NCBI GenBank assembly: GCA_002424645.1
Contig: DIKU01000129.1
Span: 15,257 to 43,230, forward strand
From: Pelobacter sp. UBA5610
GTDB taxonomy: Bacteria > Desulfobacterota > Desulfuromonadia > Desulfuromonadales > Syntrophotaleaceae
Reading direction: 5' to 3'
DNA length: 27,974 bases
The notes below the pieces were generated by a model, which worked only from the letters and a program-made list of their open reading frames with translations, ran no database searches and had not been told where the DNA came from. This document shows positions 1-8,116 of the stretch, one piece after another; position 1 is the stretch's first letter, and each line of letters starts with the position of its first letter. Made by a program: the position numbers and the translations under genes.

Positions 1-31
1 ACCCCGAATCAATTGATTCGGGGTTTTTTTT
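1..31 (+). terminator. Rho-independent terminator of an upstream gene
   Basis: Bases 1-24 are a perfect palindrome (CCCCGAATC, AATT, GATTCGGGG) followed at once by eight T residues (24-31). This is a textbook intrinsic terminator for a plus-strand gene lying before the window. The stem is GC-rich and the T run lies on the plus-strand side, so it mainly stops plus-strand transcription. Confidence 0.9.
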
Positions 32-420
32 ATCATCAGCACCCAACTCTCCGCTGCCCCCTGCCCTGCCCCGATAAATCAACGCTCAAAACTTCAGATA
101 TCGGTCATGAGGTGCATTCAAAACAGCTCTCAAACTACCATTTCAGAAAAAAATCTGCTATGTTCGATAATCTGTCAGATAATTTTTTACCGGCTGGTTA
201 GCGTAGTATTGCACGCAAACCACCCCACCCCATTTCAAGTATCGCGCGGTTGGTTATGGCATTGCCTGCTGAGATTTTCCCGGCACCGCCAAAGCGCCCC
301 CAACTCCGCCCTATGCACATCATGCCTCATAGCATTGTGCACGCAGTCCAAAAAAAACCAGAATCCGACCAGAGGATTACCACCGCTCAGAGCCCCTGAC
401 GAAAGGACCCGATACAGCTC
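32..420. other. Non-coding stretch upstream of the paaK-type gene
   Basis: About 390 bases lie between the terminator and the CoA-ligase start. Short open frames here have no recognisable protein character and several cross into the ligase in the wrong frame. A weak promoter-like pair is visible: TTCAGA at 142-147 and GATAAT at 166-171, 18 bases apart, but it would leave a leader of about 240 bases. I see no tRNA, no clear riboswitch and no second terminator. The long leader could hold regulation, but nothing in it is recognised. Confidence 0.4.
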
Positions 421-1719
421 ATGTACTGGAAACCGGAAATCGAAATCCTCCCGCAGCCGCAACTCCACATTCTTCAGGCACAACGACTGCAAGACACCTT
501 GAGCCGTGCCGCAAATTCTCCCTACTACGGCGAACTGTTTCGCCGGCAGGGCATTGCACCTGAAATCATAAAAAGTGTCGATGACATAAGGCGCCTGCCT
601 TTTACCACCAAAGAAGACCTGCGCAACAATTTCCCCTACGGCTTTCTTACTGTACCGAAACAGGGAGCCGTTCGCCTGCACTGCTCAAGCGGCACCACCG
701 GCAATCCCACCGTAATTTTCCATGATAATCACGATTTATCCTCCTGGGCAGACCTGGTTGCGCGTTCCCTGTATTGCGCCGGGCTGCGGGACACCGATGT
801 TTTCCAGAACATCTGCGGGTATGGCCTGTTTACCGGAGGGCTTGGTTTTCAGTACGGGGCCGAACGTCTCGGTGCCCTCGTTATTCCGGCTGCGGCCGGC
901 AATACCCGGCGTCAGATCAAACTGATGCAGGATTTTGGCACCACGGCCGTGCATACCATACCGAGTTATCTTTTTCGACTGCACAGTGCCTTTCAGGAAA
1001 TGGGGCTGGACCCACGCAAAGACACCAACCTCAAACTGTTTGTCATCGGAGCGGAACCGCATACCGACGCACAAAGACGCCGCATTGAAGAATTGTTCGG
1101 CGTCAGAGCCTTCAACTCTTATGGACTTTCGGAAATGAACGGCCCTGGCGTTGCCTTTGAATGTGAATACCAGAACGGTCTGCATGTATGGGAGGATGCG
1201 TTTCTGACGGAAATCATCGACCCCGACACCTTACAACCCGTCCCCGATGGTGAAGAAGGAGAATTGGTATTCACCACCCTCGATCGTCACGCCATGCCCC
1301 TGTTGCGCTACCGAACCCGCGATCTGACCCGCTTTTTAACGGGCGATTGCCCGTGCGGACGTACCCACCGTCGATTGGATCGCATCTCAGGTCGGACGGA
1401 CGATATGTTTATCATCAAAGGCTGCAATGTTTTCCCCATGCAGATAGAAAAGGTGCTGATGCGCTATACGGAAGTCAGCACGGACTATCTCATCGAACTG
1501 GAAACCGTGGATGGCAACGATGACATCACCGTCAAGGTAGAACTGCAAAAAGAATGGTTTACCGGCAACATCGAGGCTCTGGAAAAACTCTCTCGACGTA
1601 TCGCCAATGAGGTGCGGGATGAGATACTGGTCTCCCCCAATGTCAGACTGGTCGAACCGGGAAGCCTGCCAAAAACTGAAGGCAAGGCCGTTCGGGTCAT
1701 CGATTCACGGATCCCCTAG
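421..1719 (+). CDS. paaK: Phenylacetate-CoA ligase family (AMP-forming aryl-CoA ligase)
   Basis: A 432-residue cytoplasmic adenylate-forming ligase, the usual length for PaaK. It activates an aryl acid with ATP and CoA through an acyl-adenylate. Visible motifs are the P-loop SSGTTGNP at 89-96, the NSYGLSEMNGPG region at 232-243, YRTRDL at 297-302 and the hinge GRTDDMFIIKG at 324-334. The C-terminal domain ends with LPKTEGKAVRV, which carries the expected lysine. The ATG at 421 is taken because residues align from the usual N-terminus; a GAAAGGA lies 14 bases upstream, so the ribosome site is only fair. It is followed nine bases later by an ACT-domain gene. In related anaerobes such ligases often sit next to indolepyruvate:ferredoxin oxidoreductase genes and act on arylacetates from aromatic amino acids; those genes are not in this window, so the substrate is inferred only. 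Confidence 0.9.
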   Translation: MYWKPEIEILPQPQLHILQAQRLQDTLSRAANSPYYGELFRRQGIAPEIIKSVDDIRRLPFTTKEDLRNNFPYGFLTVPKQGAVRLHCSSGTTGNPTVIFHDNHDLSSWADLVARSLYCAGLRDTDVFQNICGYGLFTGGLGFQYGAERLGALVIPAAAGNTRRQIKLMQDFGTTAVHTIPSYLFRLHSAFQEMGLDPRKDTNLKLFVIGAEPHTDAQRRRIEELFGVRAFNSYGLSEMNGPGVAFECEYQNGLHVWEDAFLTEIIDPDTLQPVPDGEEGELVFTTLDRHAMPLLRYRTRDLTRFLTGDCPCGRTHRRLDRISGRTDDMFIIKGCNVFPMQIEKVLMRYTEVSTDYLIELETVDGNDDITVKVELQKEWFTGNIEALEKLSRRIANEVRDEILVSPNVRLVEPGSLPKTEGKAVRVIDSRIP

Positions 1720-1728
1720 GAGGTCGCC

Positions 1729-2163
1729 ATGATTGCGCATCAGGTTTCAATTTTTCTGGAAAACAAGCCAGGCCGCCTGGAAAAGGTAACGGCTGTTCTC
1801 AAGGCCACCGACATTAATATCAGGGCCATGACCCTGTCGACCAGTTCTGCAGGCTGGGGCATTCTCAATCTGTTGGTCGACCATCCCGAAACAGCCTGCC
1901 AAAAACTTTCACAGGCCGGGCATCCTGCCGTACTGCGGGAAATCGTGGTGGTCAGCATGAAGGACCGCCCGGGAGCATTGCACGACATGTTGAGCCTTCT
2001 TGCCCAGGCGGGTCTAAACATTCAGAACGCCTATGGCACCGTACTTGGCGACAACAAAGAGGCTATTTTGATTATCGACGTGGAAAACGCCGACCATGTG
2101 CAAAAAGTTTTTGAATCCGCGGGTGTACAAACCCTCCGTGCCGAAGATGTCTATCGTATTTGA
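1729..2163 (+). CDS. Tandem ACT-domain protein (amino-acid binding regulator-like)
   Basis: A 144-residue protein made of two ACT domains and nothing else. The first opens with QVSIFLENKPGRLEKVTAVL (about 5-24); the second opens with VVSMKDRPGALHDMLSLLA (about 74-92). In this family the PGRL / PGAL turn marks the ligand site, and ACT domains usually bind amino acids at a dimer interface. The start is well supported by AGGAGG a few bases before the ATG. It lies nine bases behind the paaK-type gene, so the two are almost surely cotranscribed. Stand-alone ACT proteins next to PaaK ligases are a recurring pair in anaerobes; a role in sensing an aromatic or branched-chain amino acid, or in modulating the ligase, is inference. 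Confidence 0.88.
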   Translation: MIAHQVSIFLENKPGRLEKVTAVLKATDINIRAMTLSTSSAGWGILNLLVDHPETACQKLSQAGHPAVLREIVVVSMKDRPGALHDMLSLLAQAGLNIQNAYGTVLGDNKEAILIIDVENADHVQKVFESAGVQTLRAEDVYRI

Positions 2164-2312
2164 AAAACGGCGGATGCGTGCCGGAAAAAACAGATAAAAT
2201 CCCTTCGGGATGCCTTGCTGGTTCCTGCATAACAGATGCATGTGGATCGAGTCGACCACCTAACAGACAATTTACCTGCGCTCACCCTGTGCGCAATGTT
2301 TCGGAGTAAGCC

Positions 2313-3482
2313 ATGCCTTTGCTGTTGCGCACCTACCTGCAAAATATCGCGATCATCCTGTTTGGCCTGCTTCTGCTTGCACCTCAGGTGCAAGGTGCCA
2401 CAACGGCTGGCAGCCCATCATCAAAACAAGACTCTGACGGCTTACCTCTTGGACAAATGTTGCTGGTCGGATTTGCCGGTTCCGTCATCAATGAGGGCCA
2501 TCCTATCCTGGAGGATATAAGGCAACGTCACCTCGGCGGGGTCATACTGTTTAATTATGGTTCCGACAGCGCAGCGCCGGCCAACAACATCACATCTCCT
2601 CGACAACTGCGTAAACTCACGACCCGCTTGCAGCAAGCTGCACCAAACCGGACCCCACTGCTGATTGCTGTTGATCAGGAGGGTGGTCGCATCTGTCGTC
2701 TAAAGGAAAGCTTAGGGTTTCCAGCCACGGTCTCTTTTGCGACCCTGGGGCAACGCAACAATCTGGCCTTTACCCGCCAACGTGCAGGTGAAATTGCCTC
2801 CACCTTACAGAAAGCCGGAATCAATCTTAATCTCGGCCCTGTGGTAGATTTGAATGTCAACCCCGCCAATCCAATCATCGGCAAACTGCAACGAAGTTTT
2901 TCCGCCGACCCGACGGTGGTAACGGCGCATGCCCGCGAGTTCATCCGTGCCCACCATGAGCGTGGAATTCTTTGCAGCCTCAAGCACTTTCCGGGACATG
3001 GAAGCTCAACCGCCGATTCCCACAAGGGATTTGTCGATGTGACGGATACCTGGAGTAAAAAAGAGCTGCAGCCTTTTCGTACCCTGACCCGGGAAGGCCT
3101 TGCCGATACGGTACTGACGGCGCATGTGTACAACGCCGGCCTCGATCCCAAGCTACCGGCTACGCTTTCGAAGCCAACCGTCGAAGGGTTGCTGCGCAAA
3201 CAACTCGGTTTCCAAGGCGTCGTCATCAGCGACGACCTGACCATGGGCGCCATTGCAGGGCAATACACACTTGAGGAATCGGTGGAAAAAGCACTCAATG
3301 CCGGAGTGGACATGCTGTTGCTGGCCGACAACCGCCCCGACACCACTACACGCATGCTTGCAATTTTGCAGAAATTGATAGATTCAGGCCGCGTATCCCG
3401 GCAACGCATCGATCAATCCCTCAAACGTATCGAGAAACTCAAAAACCGGCTGCATGAATCCAACAAGAGGGACCATGTCTAA
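2313..3482 (+). CDS. nagZ: Glycoside hydrolase family 3 beta-N-acetylhexosaminidase, secreted
   Basis: A 389-residue GH3 enzyme of the NagZ type, which removes N-acetylglucosamine from muropeptides during cell-wall recycling. Key motifs are DQEGGR at 121-126, KHFPGHG at 224-230, the mobile-loop dyad D235-S-H237 and the nucleophile region VVISDDLTMGAI at 303-314. The N-terminus is unusual: residues 1-28 have an early Arg, a long hydrophobic run and a likely signal-peptidase site near VQG-A. No lipobox cysteine is seen. The ATG at 2313 has CGGAGTAAG just upstream. Classical proteobacterial NagZ is cytoplasmic, so this copy is probably periplasmic or exported. The 3' end overlaps the next gene by eight bases. 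Confidence 0.9.
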   Translation: MPLLLRTYLQNIAIILFGLLLLAPQVQGATTAGSPSSKQDSDGLPLGQMLLVGFAGSVINEGHPILEDIRQRHLGGVILFNYGSDSAAPANNITSPRQLRKLTTRLQQAAPNRTPLLIAVDQEGGRICRLKESLGFPATVSFATLGQRNNLAFTRQRAGEIASTLQKAGINLNLGPVVDLNVNPANPIIGKLQRSFSADPTVVTAHAREFIRAHHERGILCSLKHFPGHGSSTADSHKGFVDVTDTWSKKELQPFRTLTREGLADTVLTAHVYNAGLDPKLPATLSKPTVEGLLRKQLGFQGVVISDDLTMGAIAGQYTLEESVEKALNAGVDMLLLADNRPDTTTRMLAILQKLIDSGRVSRQRIDQSLKRIEKLKNRLHESNKRDHV

Positions 3483-4362
3483 CCCGGCTACCATGAACAT
3501 TATCGGCTGCGGCCGTGTTGGTAAAACGCTTGCTTATCTGTGGCACCGCAACCGGATCATTCATGTTCAGGGGATCAGCAATCGCAGCAGGACCAGCGCA
3601 CAAAGCGCCGTGGATTTTATCGGCGGCGGCACGGCATGCGTTACAGAAGAATTGCAACCTGCCGATTTCACCATGATCGCAACCGCCGACAATACTATCG
3701 CCGCGTGTGCCACACAACTTGCCAACACCGGCATCCTGCGGCCGGGGAATATCGTTTTTCATTGCAGTGGATCCCTCGGCTCCGAGATTCTGACCGCCGT
3801 AAAACCTTACGGCGCGCTGGTTGCGAGCGTTCATCCGATAAAAAGCTTTGCCGAGCCTGCGTCGGCAGCAGCCAGTTTTCACGGGACCTTCTGTGGCATA
3901 GAAGGTGATCCGGAGGCCACCGCGCGCCTGACCCCCTTATTTGAAAACATTGGCGGCTCGCCTCTGCCCTTGCGCTCCGAAACCAAAGCTCTCTACCATG
4001 CCGGCATGGCGATAAGCGCAAACTATCTTGTCACGCTGCTGCAATGGGGGGTTGATACCCTTGAACAGGCCGGCCTGCCACCGGCAACCGGATTAAAAGT
4101 TATCGAACCGATGGTGCGCAATGCTCTGGACAATGTCTTCAACCTGGGCCCCGCTGAAGCCCTTACGGGTCCCATCGCCCGCCGCGACGATACCATCGTC
4201 AGGCATCACATAGAAGCCTTGCAGAGTTGGCAACCTGAGTTCGCAAACCTTTACCGTGCCCTTGGTTATCAAACCCTGAAGCTGGCTCAAAAACAGGCAC
4301 CGGCATTGCCAGCCGAGGAACAGGCCATGAAAAAACTACTCTCCGACGAAGGGGAGCCATAA
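3475..4362 (+). CDS. Rossmann-fold and DUF2520 domain protein
   Basis: About 295 residues. The N-terminus has a dinucleotide-binding turn (IIGCGRVGKTLAYLW), then a Rossmann-like domain, then an all-helical C-terminal half typical of DUF2520, with YHAGMAISANYLVTLLQ in the middle. The layout resembles 6-phosphogluconate-dehydrogenase-like and prephenate-dehydrogenase-like reductases, but the substrate is not known. I chose the ATG at 3475 over a frame-open start at 3454: it has AAGAGGG at the right distance and overlaps the stop of the hexosaminidase (ATGTCTAA), which suggests translational coupling. The gene ends the plus-strand group before a bidirectional terminator. Confidence 0.85.
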   Translation: MSNPATMNIIGCGRVGKTLAYLWHRNRIIHVQGISNRSRTSAQSAVDFIGGGTACVTEELQPADFTMIATADNTIAACATQLANTGILRPGNIVFHCSGSLGSEILTAVKPYGALVASVHPIKSFAEPASAAASFHGTFCGIEGDPEATARLTPLFENIGGSPLPLRSETKALYHAGMAISANYLVTLLQWGVDTLEQAGLPPATGLKVIEPMVRNALDNVFNLGPAEALTGPIARRDDTIVRHHIEALQSWQPEFANLYRALGYQTLKLAQKQAPALPAEEQAMKKLLSDEGEP

Positions 4363-4417
4363 ATCGGAGCGAGAGGGATAGCAGGCCTGTTCTACTAGCC
4401 TGATCGGGCATACAAAT

Positions 4418-4457
4418 AAAAAAGCGGCCGATTCACCCTGAATCCGGCCGCTTTTGA
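4418..4457. terminator. Bidirectional terminator between convergent genes
   Basis: The arms are 4420-4434 (AAAAGCGGCCGATTC) and 4440-4455 (GAATCCGGCCGCTTTT), with loop ACCCT and a one-base bulge. An A-run precedes the hairpin (giving T's on the minus strand) and T's follow it. It lies between the DUF2520 gene on the plus strand and the ferritin-like gene on the minus strand, so it can serve both. Confidence 0.88.
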
Positions 4458-4494
4458 TCCATCTTGTTATCAAGGAAAACACCGCACCCGGGAT

Positions 4495-5010
4495 CTACAA
4501 ATCAACATCCCGACCAAAGGCATGAAAATCATCCAGATTACTGAACTCGACCCAAGCCAGATATTCATTGGGCGCGTTGACATAGCGATAGATATTTTCG
4601 ACGATATTAAAGTGCCTTCGCTCCTCCTCGGCAATACGTGACAAGAGTTTCGCGACCTTCGGGTCTTTTTCCCGACGCGCGGCATCTTCATAAAAATGCG
4701 CACCATCTGCCTCAAGTTTCATGGCATAGCCATACCCCTCGAGATTATCCTGCATAACAGCGACATCCGCTTTTTTCTCAAGCAGATCGGCAAAAACATT
4801 TCTGGCCTCATCCAGCACCCCTGATTCCTGCGACCCAGTGCTTTCCATGGCATTTTTCAGATCATGAAACAGCTGATAATGCTTTTTCTCATCTTCGGCC
4901 AGATTGATAAAAATTTTTTTTATCCCGGCAACGGGACTTTTACTGGCGAGCTGTCGATAAAAAGCTTCCGCATCTGTCTCCATTTGCATTGCGAAATCGA
5001 AAACATTCAT
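4495..5010 (-). CDS. Ferritin-like (rubrerythrin-type) diiron protein without rubredoxin domain
   Basis: A 171-residue four-helix bundle protein. Each half carries the expected diiron ligands: E11/E15 in METDAEAFYRQLA, E41-x-x-H44 in AEDEKKHYQLF, E100 in LEADGAHFYEDAA and E130-x-x-H133 in AEEERRHFNIVENI. There is no rubredoxin CxxC module. Such proteins act in the cytoplasm in peroxide or oxygen handling or in iron storage; the exact reaction here cannot be told. I start it at the ATG at 5010, which has GGAGAAGG just upstream, not at the longer in-frame 5091. It lies 85 bases behind a second, more divergent ferritin-like gene and is probably cotranscribed with it. It runs into the bidirectional terminator. 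Confidence 0.88.
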   Translation of the reverse strand: MNVFDFAMQMETDAEAFYRQLASKSPVAGIKKIFINLAEDEKKHYQLFHDLKNAMESTGSQESGVLDEARNVFADLLEKKADVAVMQDNLEGYGYAMKLEADGAHFYEDAARREKDPKVAKLLSRIAEEERRHFNIVENIYRYVNAPNEYLAWVEFSNLDDFHAFGRDVDL

Positions 5011-5095
5011 GACCTTCTCCTTCTCCGGAAATACAACGGATCCTTTAAGATCATTGCCCGGACAGATAAAGTACCGACATGCGCGATACAACCCG

Positions 5096-5605
5096 TCACC
5101 CGGAGGTTGCTTCGGTCTCCAGGGCGTGTTGCCGTTTTTTCAATGCTTCCGCGTGCTGTTCTTTTTCCTCGGACAGCCACTTAAAAGCTTCTCGTCCCTG
5201 AGGATGAGACGACCTCACGGATGTATCCTTGAAATATCCGGCCAGTGCTTCCTCAACCTCGATAGCCAATGCGAGGGCGTCCCTGTCCGAAGAAAGGCTA
5301 TCAACCCGGATTTTGATGTTCTCAGCGGCATTAAATAGGTCGTCAGGCAATCGCTGCAGATAGGGAAGAACCTCTTCCTCATCATCCCAGAAACCCTCGG
5401 CGGAATAATCCCGAAGACGCATACGCAAGGTACGCAACAGTGTCATCGTATCCTGCGCCATACCGCTAAATACATCCCGGAGCAATTCGCTTTTGGCTTT
5501 GCGCGCCAAAGCAACAAAAAACCGATGTTCCCGATGTTCGATTTCCATGGCCATCCGTATGGCCTCAAATCCGCTGAAATGTGCAATGCCTCGCACGAAT
5601 AACAT
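5096..5605 (-). CDS. Divergent ferritin-like protein, metal motifs not intact
   Basis: Up to 169 residues, mostly helical and highly charged. The first helix (AMEIEHREHRFFVALARKA, about 19-37) and third helix (AIEVEEALAGYF, about 114-125) resemble the glutamate helices of rubrerythrin-type proteins. The second helix reads GMAQDTMTLLRTL, with no E-x-x-H. The fourth reads SEEKEQHAEAL, where the position three before His is Lys. The family fold is therefore likely but diiron binding is doubtful. Start choice is open: the ATG at 5605 is only one base after AGGAGG, while the in-frame GTG at 5596 is ten bases after it and fits spacing better. It begins just after the AsmA stop and precedes the intact ferritin-like gene. 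Confidence 0.75.
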   Translation of the reverse strand: MLFVRGIAHFSGFEAIRMAMEIEHREHRFFVALARKAKSELLRDVFSGMAQDTMTLLRTLRMRLRDYSAEGFWDDEEEVLPYLQRLPDDLFNAAENIKIRVDSLSSDRDALALAIEVEEALAGYFKDTSVRSSHPQGREAFKWLSEEKEQHAEALKKRQHALETEATSG

Positions 5606-5610
5606 TCCTC

Positions 5611-8028
5611 CTATTTACCGAAAAGCCCTTTCATCACTCCCTCGAGAAGCTTTTCTTCAGTAGCCTTTTTATCCGCATCAGCGTCGTCGGTTGTTGCACC
5701 CTGTTGCGACTGTTCCGAAGCCGGAGCCTGGTCATCCTTTTTTGGTTTAAAGAGTTTTTCCTGCAGGGTCTTTTGCAATTGTTGCTGTACTCCGCGCTGA
5801 ATACTCCCCCCCAGGGCCTTGGTATCGAGAGCAAAGCGCGGCGCCTTGACGCTTCCGGTGACTTTAAGGGGCAGTTCACCCCAGCCTTGAGAATCGGTCA
5901 AAAACCGACTGAACTTTTTACTGCTATCCAGACGCGCAGTCAATGCAGGCGCCAGACGGACCGGCAGCCCAACATCGAGAGTACCATCAAGACCAACCGT
6001 TCCGGTAGGAGCAAGCCGGACCTGATCTCCGGCAAGATTCCCCGCAAGCTGAATGCGACCGTCTTTTACCACCAACTGACCGCCAGCCTGCGAGAATCGT
6101 AGTACCCGCAATTCCTCCAGGTCGAGAAAATCGGCCAGCCCTCTAACCAGACCAGCTCCGGTCAGCTTCCCATCGGCAATATTAAGATCCCCGCTGCCGG
6201 AAAGACTTTTTTTCAGATCATCCAGCCCTGTTCCCTGCCCCTGCATATCAACGGATAAATTCAATGAACCGAAGACCGTGCCCCTGATTTTAGGTGCAAA
6301 GGCAGACAACAACGAATCGGCCTGAATAGCGCTGGTCTGAATATGGGTTTTGTAAGCCAAACCCGGCTTGGTAAGATCGATACGCGCGGTTTCCGAAAAA
6401 GTCCCACCGGCTGCCTTGCCGGTTAACTGTTCCAGGGTGAAAATATTGTTTTTGAGCTGGTAACGGGCGTTCAGATCCTGGATAAGGGTATTGCGCCACA
6501 CGGCCTGTCCGACACGCAAAGTGCCGAGAGCGGTAATCGGAAAGTTATAAGGTCCGAGCCGTCGTTTCGCGGTTTTGGCCTTGGTTTCGGTGCCGGCATC
6601 CTTTTTGGCTTTTTTCCCGGGAGTCCCACCAAGCAGTTTATCAAGTTGAAGCCGATCTGCGGTAAGACCGGATGTCACGCGGATCGGTTTGCCCATCAAG
6701 TTTTCCGCCGAAAGATCGAGCAGTGCACGATCTTCCCCCAACACCAGATTAAGCTTGCGGCCTTGCAGGGTGTCTTTGGTCAAAGCCAGGTTGCCGGTCA
6801 ACTGAGGACGCAAACTACCTGCGCTGAACTGTACCCCTTCAAGCCGCATGTCTCCCGTTTTCAGCAGAGCCTTAGGCTTATTCAGGGCTCCCTCAAGCTG
6901 AAATCGCGCATGGACAAATCCGGCAGGTTTCATCTTGGGGATGTTCCCCAGCAATGCCGGGGGCAGGATCTCTGGAAGCGTCGCGAGATCGATCCGGGAT
7001 ATCGTCGCGGTACCATGCATGGCGGGACCTTTGCCAAGCTGATCGAAACGCGCTTGCAGATCAACGGGCAGTCCGCCCACAAGCAGGCGACCACGGGTTA
7101 ATTCCAGAACACCGGCGGCACGGTCAAGTTGCATATCGTGGTCGAAAGTAATATCGAGTCCTTTAATAGGACTCTTCGAGGGAGTCGAAGGCGCCATTTC
7201 GAGCCCGGCAAGCATAATGCTACCGGCGCTGTGCAGATTCTGCGCTGTACCATCGACATCAAGATCACAATTGATCTTTAGAGCCTTGATTTTACCGGGT
7301 TGTTTTTTTTCAAAATAGGGGGCGAAATCAGGCAGATTCAAGTCAGCCAGTTTAACTTTGACCTGAGCTCCCCTTGCGGCGGGGTCAATCTGCCCGCTTA
7401 TGTCGAGCTTTGCCTGATTGACAAGCACTCCCATGGTTATGGGAAAAGGCTGTTCTTTTGATATATTTTCGGTGTGCAGATCAAGCTGCGACAAATCAAG
7501 GGTAAAAGGCTTCTCAGGATTAGCCCGGTAATCGACAAACTGCACCTTACCGTCGGAAAGGGCCACTTCGGAAATCAGCAAGCTGAAAGACTTACCTTCC
7601 TGTTCCGATAGTTCCTGTTCAGGGGTCGGCTTTTTTTTCTTTTCCAACAAGTCGCTGAAATTAAGCGTGCCATCCGCCTGCCGCACAATCCGCACCACCG
7701 GTTGCTCCAATCGAACCTCATCCACCACCACTTTAAGTTTCAGCAAGGGCCAAAAACGGTAACGCAAAACCACCGTGCCTGCTTCAACAAAAGGAGAGGT
7801 TCCCTCTTTATCCATAACGGTAAGGTCATGCAGAACAATGCCGGAAAAAATACTGATTTCGATATCTCCGAGTGCAACATCCCGTTGCAACGCTTCTTTG
7901 GCCATAGGGAGTACAGTGTTCCGCACCTGTTCTGAGGTGATGAGAAATTTGGCCAGAACAAGAAGCAGCACGACCAGCACCGCCAGACCACCCAAAGCAA
8001 AACCAACGTAACGAAGCACTTTTTTCAT
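5611..8028 (-). CDS. AsmA family protein
   Basis: About 805 residues. The N-terminus is a short basic stretch and one hydrophobic segment (about residues 4-30), placing the rest in the periplasm. The body is beta-rich with repeated short LxxxxxxLxG-type strands, and the C-terminal region with SGSGDLNIADGKLTGAGL is the usual AsmA signature. The final ~70 residues are rich in Lys, Gln and Asp and look disordered. AsmA-like proteins are thought to bridge the envelope and carry phospholipid or affect outer-membrane assembly. The start is set at the ATG at 8028, behind GGAGG at good spacing, not at the longer frame from 8058. It lies between the EVE gene and the ferritin-like pair. Confidence 0.85.
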   Translation of the reverse strand: MKKVLRYVGFALGGLAVLVVLLLVLAKFLITSEQVRNTVLPMAKEALQRDVALGDIEISIFSGIVLHDLTVMDKEGTSPFVEAGTVVLRYRFWPLLKLKVVVDEVRLEQPVVRIVRQADGTLNFSDLLEKKKKPTPEQELSEQEGKSFSLLISEVALSDGKVQFVDYRANPEKPFTLDLSQLDLHTENISKEQPFPITMGVLVNQAKLDISGQIDPAARGAQVKVKLADLNLPDFAPYFEKKQPGKIKALKINCDLDVDGTAQNLHSAGSIMLAGLEMAPSTPSKSPIKGLDITFDHDMQLDRAAGVLELTRGRLLVGGLPVDLQARFDQLGKGPAMHGTATISRIDLATLPEILPPALLGNIPKMKPAGFVHARFQLEGALNKPKALLKTGDMRLEGVQFSAGSLRPQLTGNLALTKDTLQGRKLNLVLGEDRALLDLSAENLMGKPIRVTSGLTADRLQLDKLLGGTPGKKAKKDAGTETKAKTAKRRLGPYNFPITALGTLRVGQAVWRNTLIQDLNARYQLKNNIFTLEQLTGKAAGGTFSETARIDLTKPGLAYKTHIQTSAIQADSLLSAFAPKIRGTVFGSLNLSVDMQGQGTGLDDLKKSLSGSGDLNIADGKLTGAGLVRGLADFLDLEELRVLRFSQAGGQLVVKDGRIQLAGNLAGDQVRLAPTGTVGLDGTLDVGLPVRLAPALTARLDSSKKFSRFLTDSQGWGELPLKVTGSVKAPRFALDTKALGGSIQRGVQQQLQKTLQEKLFKPKKDDQAPASEQSQQGATTDDADADKKATEEKLLEGVMKGLFGK

Positions 8029-8116
8029 GCATCCTCCAAAGATAAAGACTTTGATCACTTAAATCCTTCTATTTTCATCAGAACCATAGAAAGCTCGCCC
8101 CATATGGCCGACATGG

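Noticed and set aside
235..681. 148-codon minus-strand frame in the paaK leader
   Set aside because: It runs into the conserved N-terminal part of the ligase on the other strand and has no recognisable motif.
2169..2212. ATCCC-TTC-GGGAT hairpin after the ACT gene
   Set aside because: The stem is only five base pairs and no T run follows, so it is not a credible terminator.
2675..3409. 244-codon open frame on the minus strand
   Set aside because: Antisense to the hexosaminidase and rich in Ser/Arg, typical of a shadow; no ribosome site or domain.
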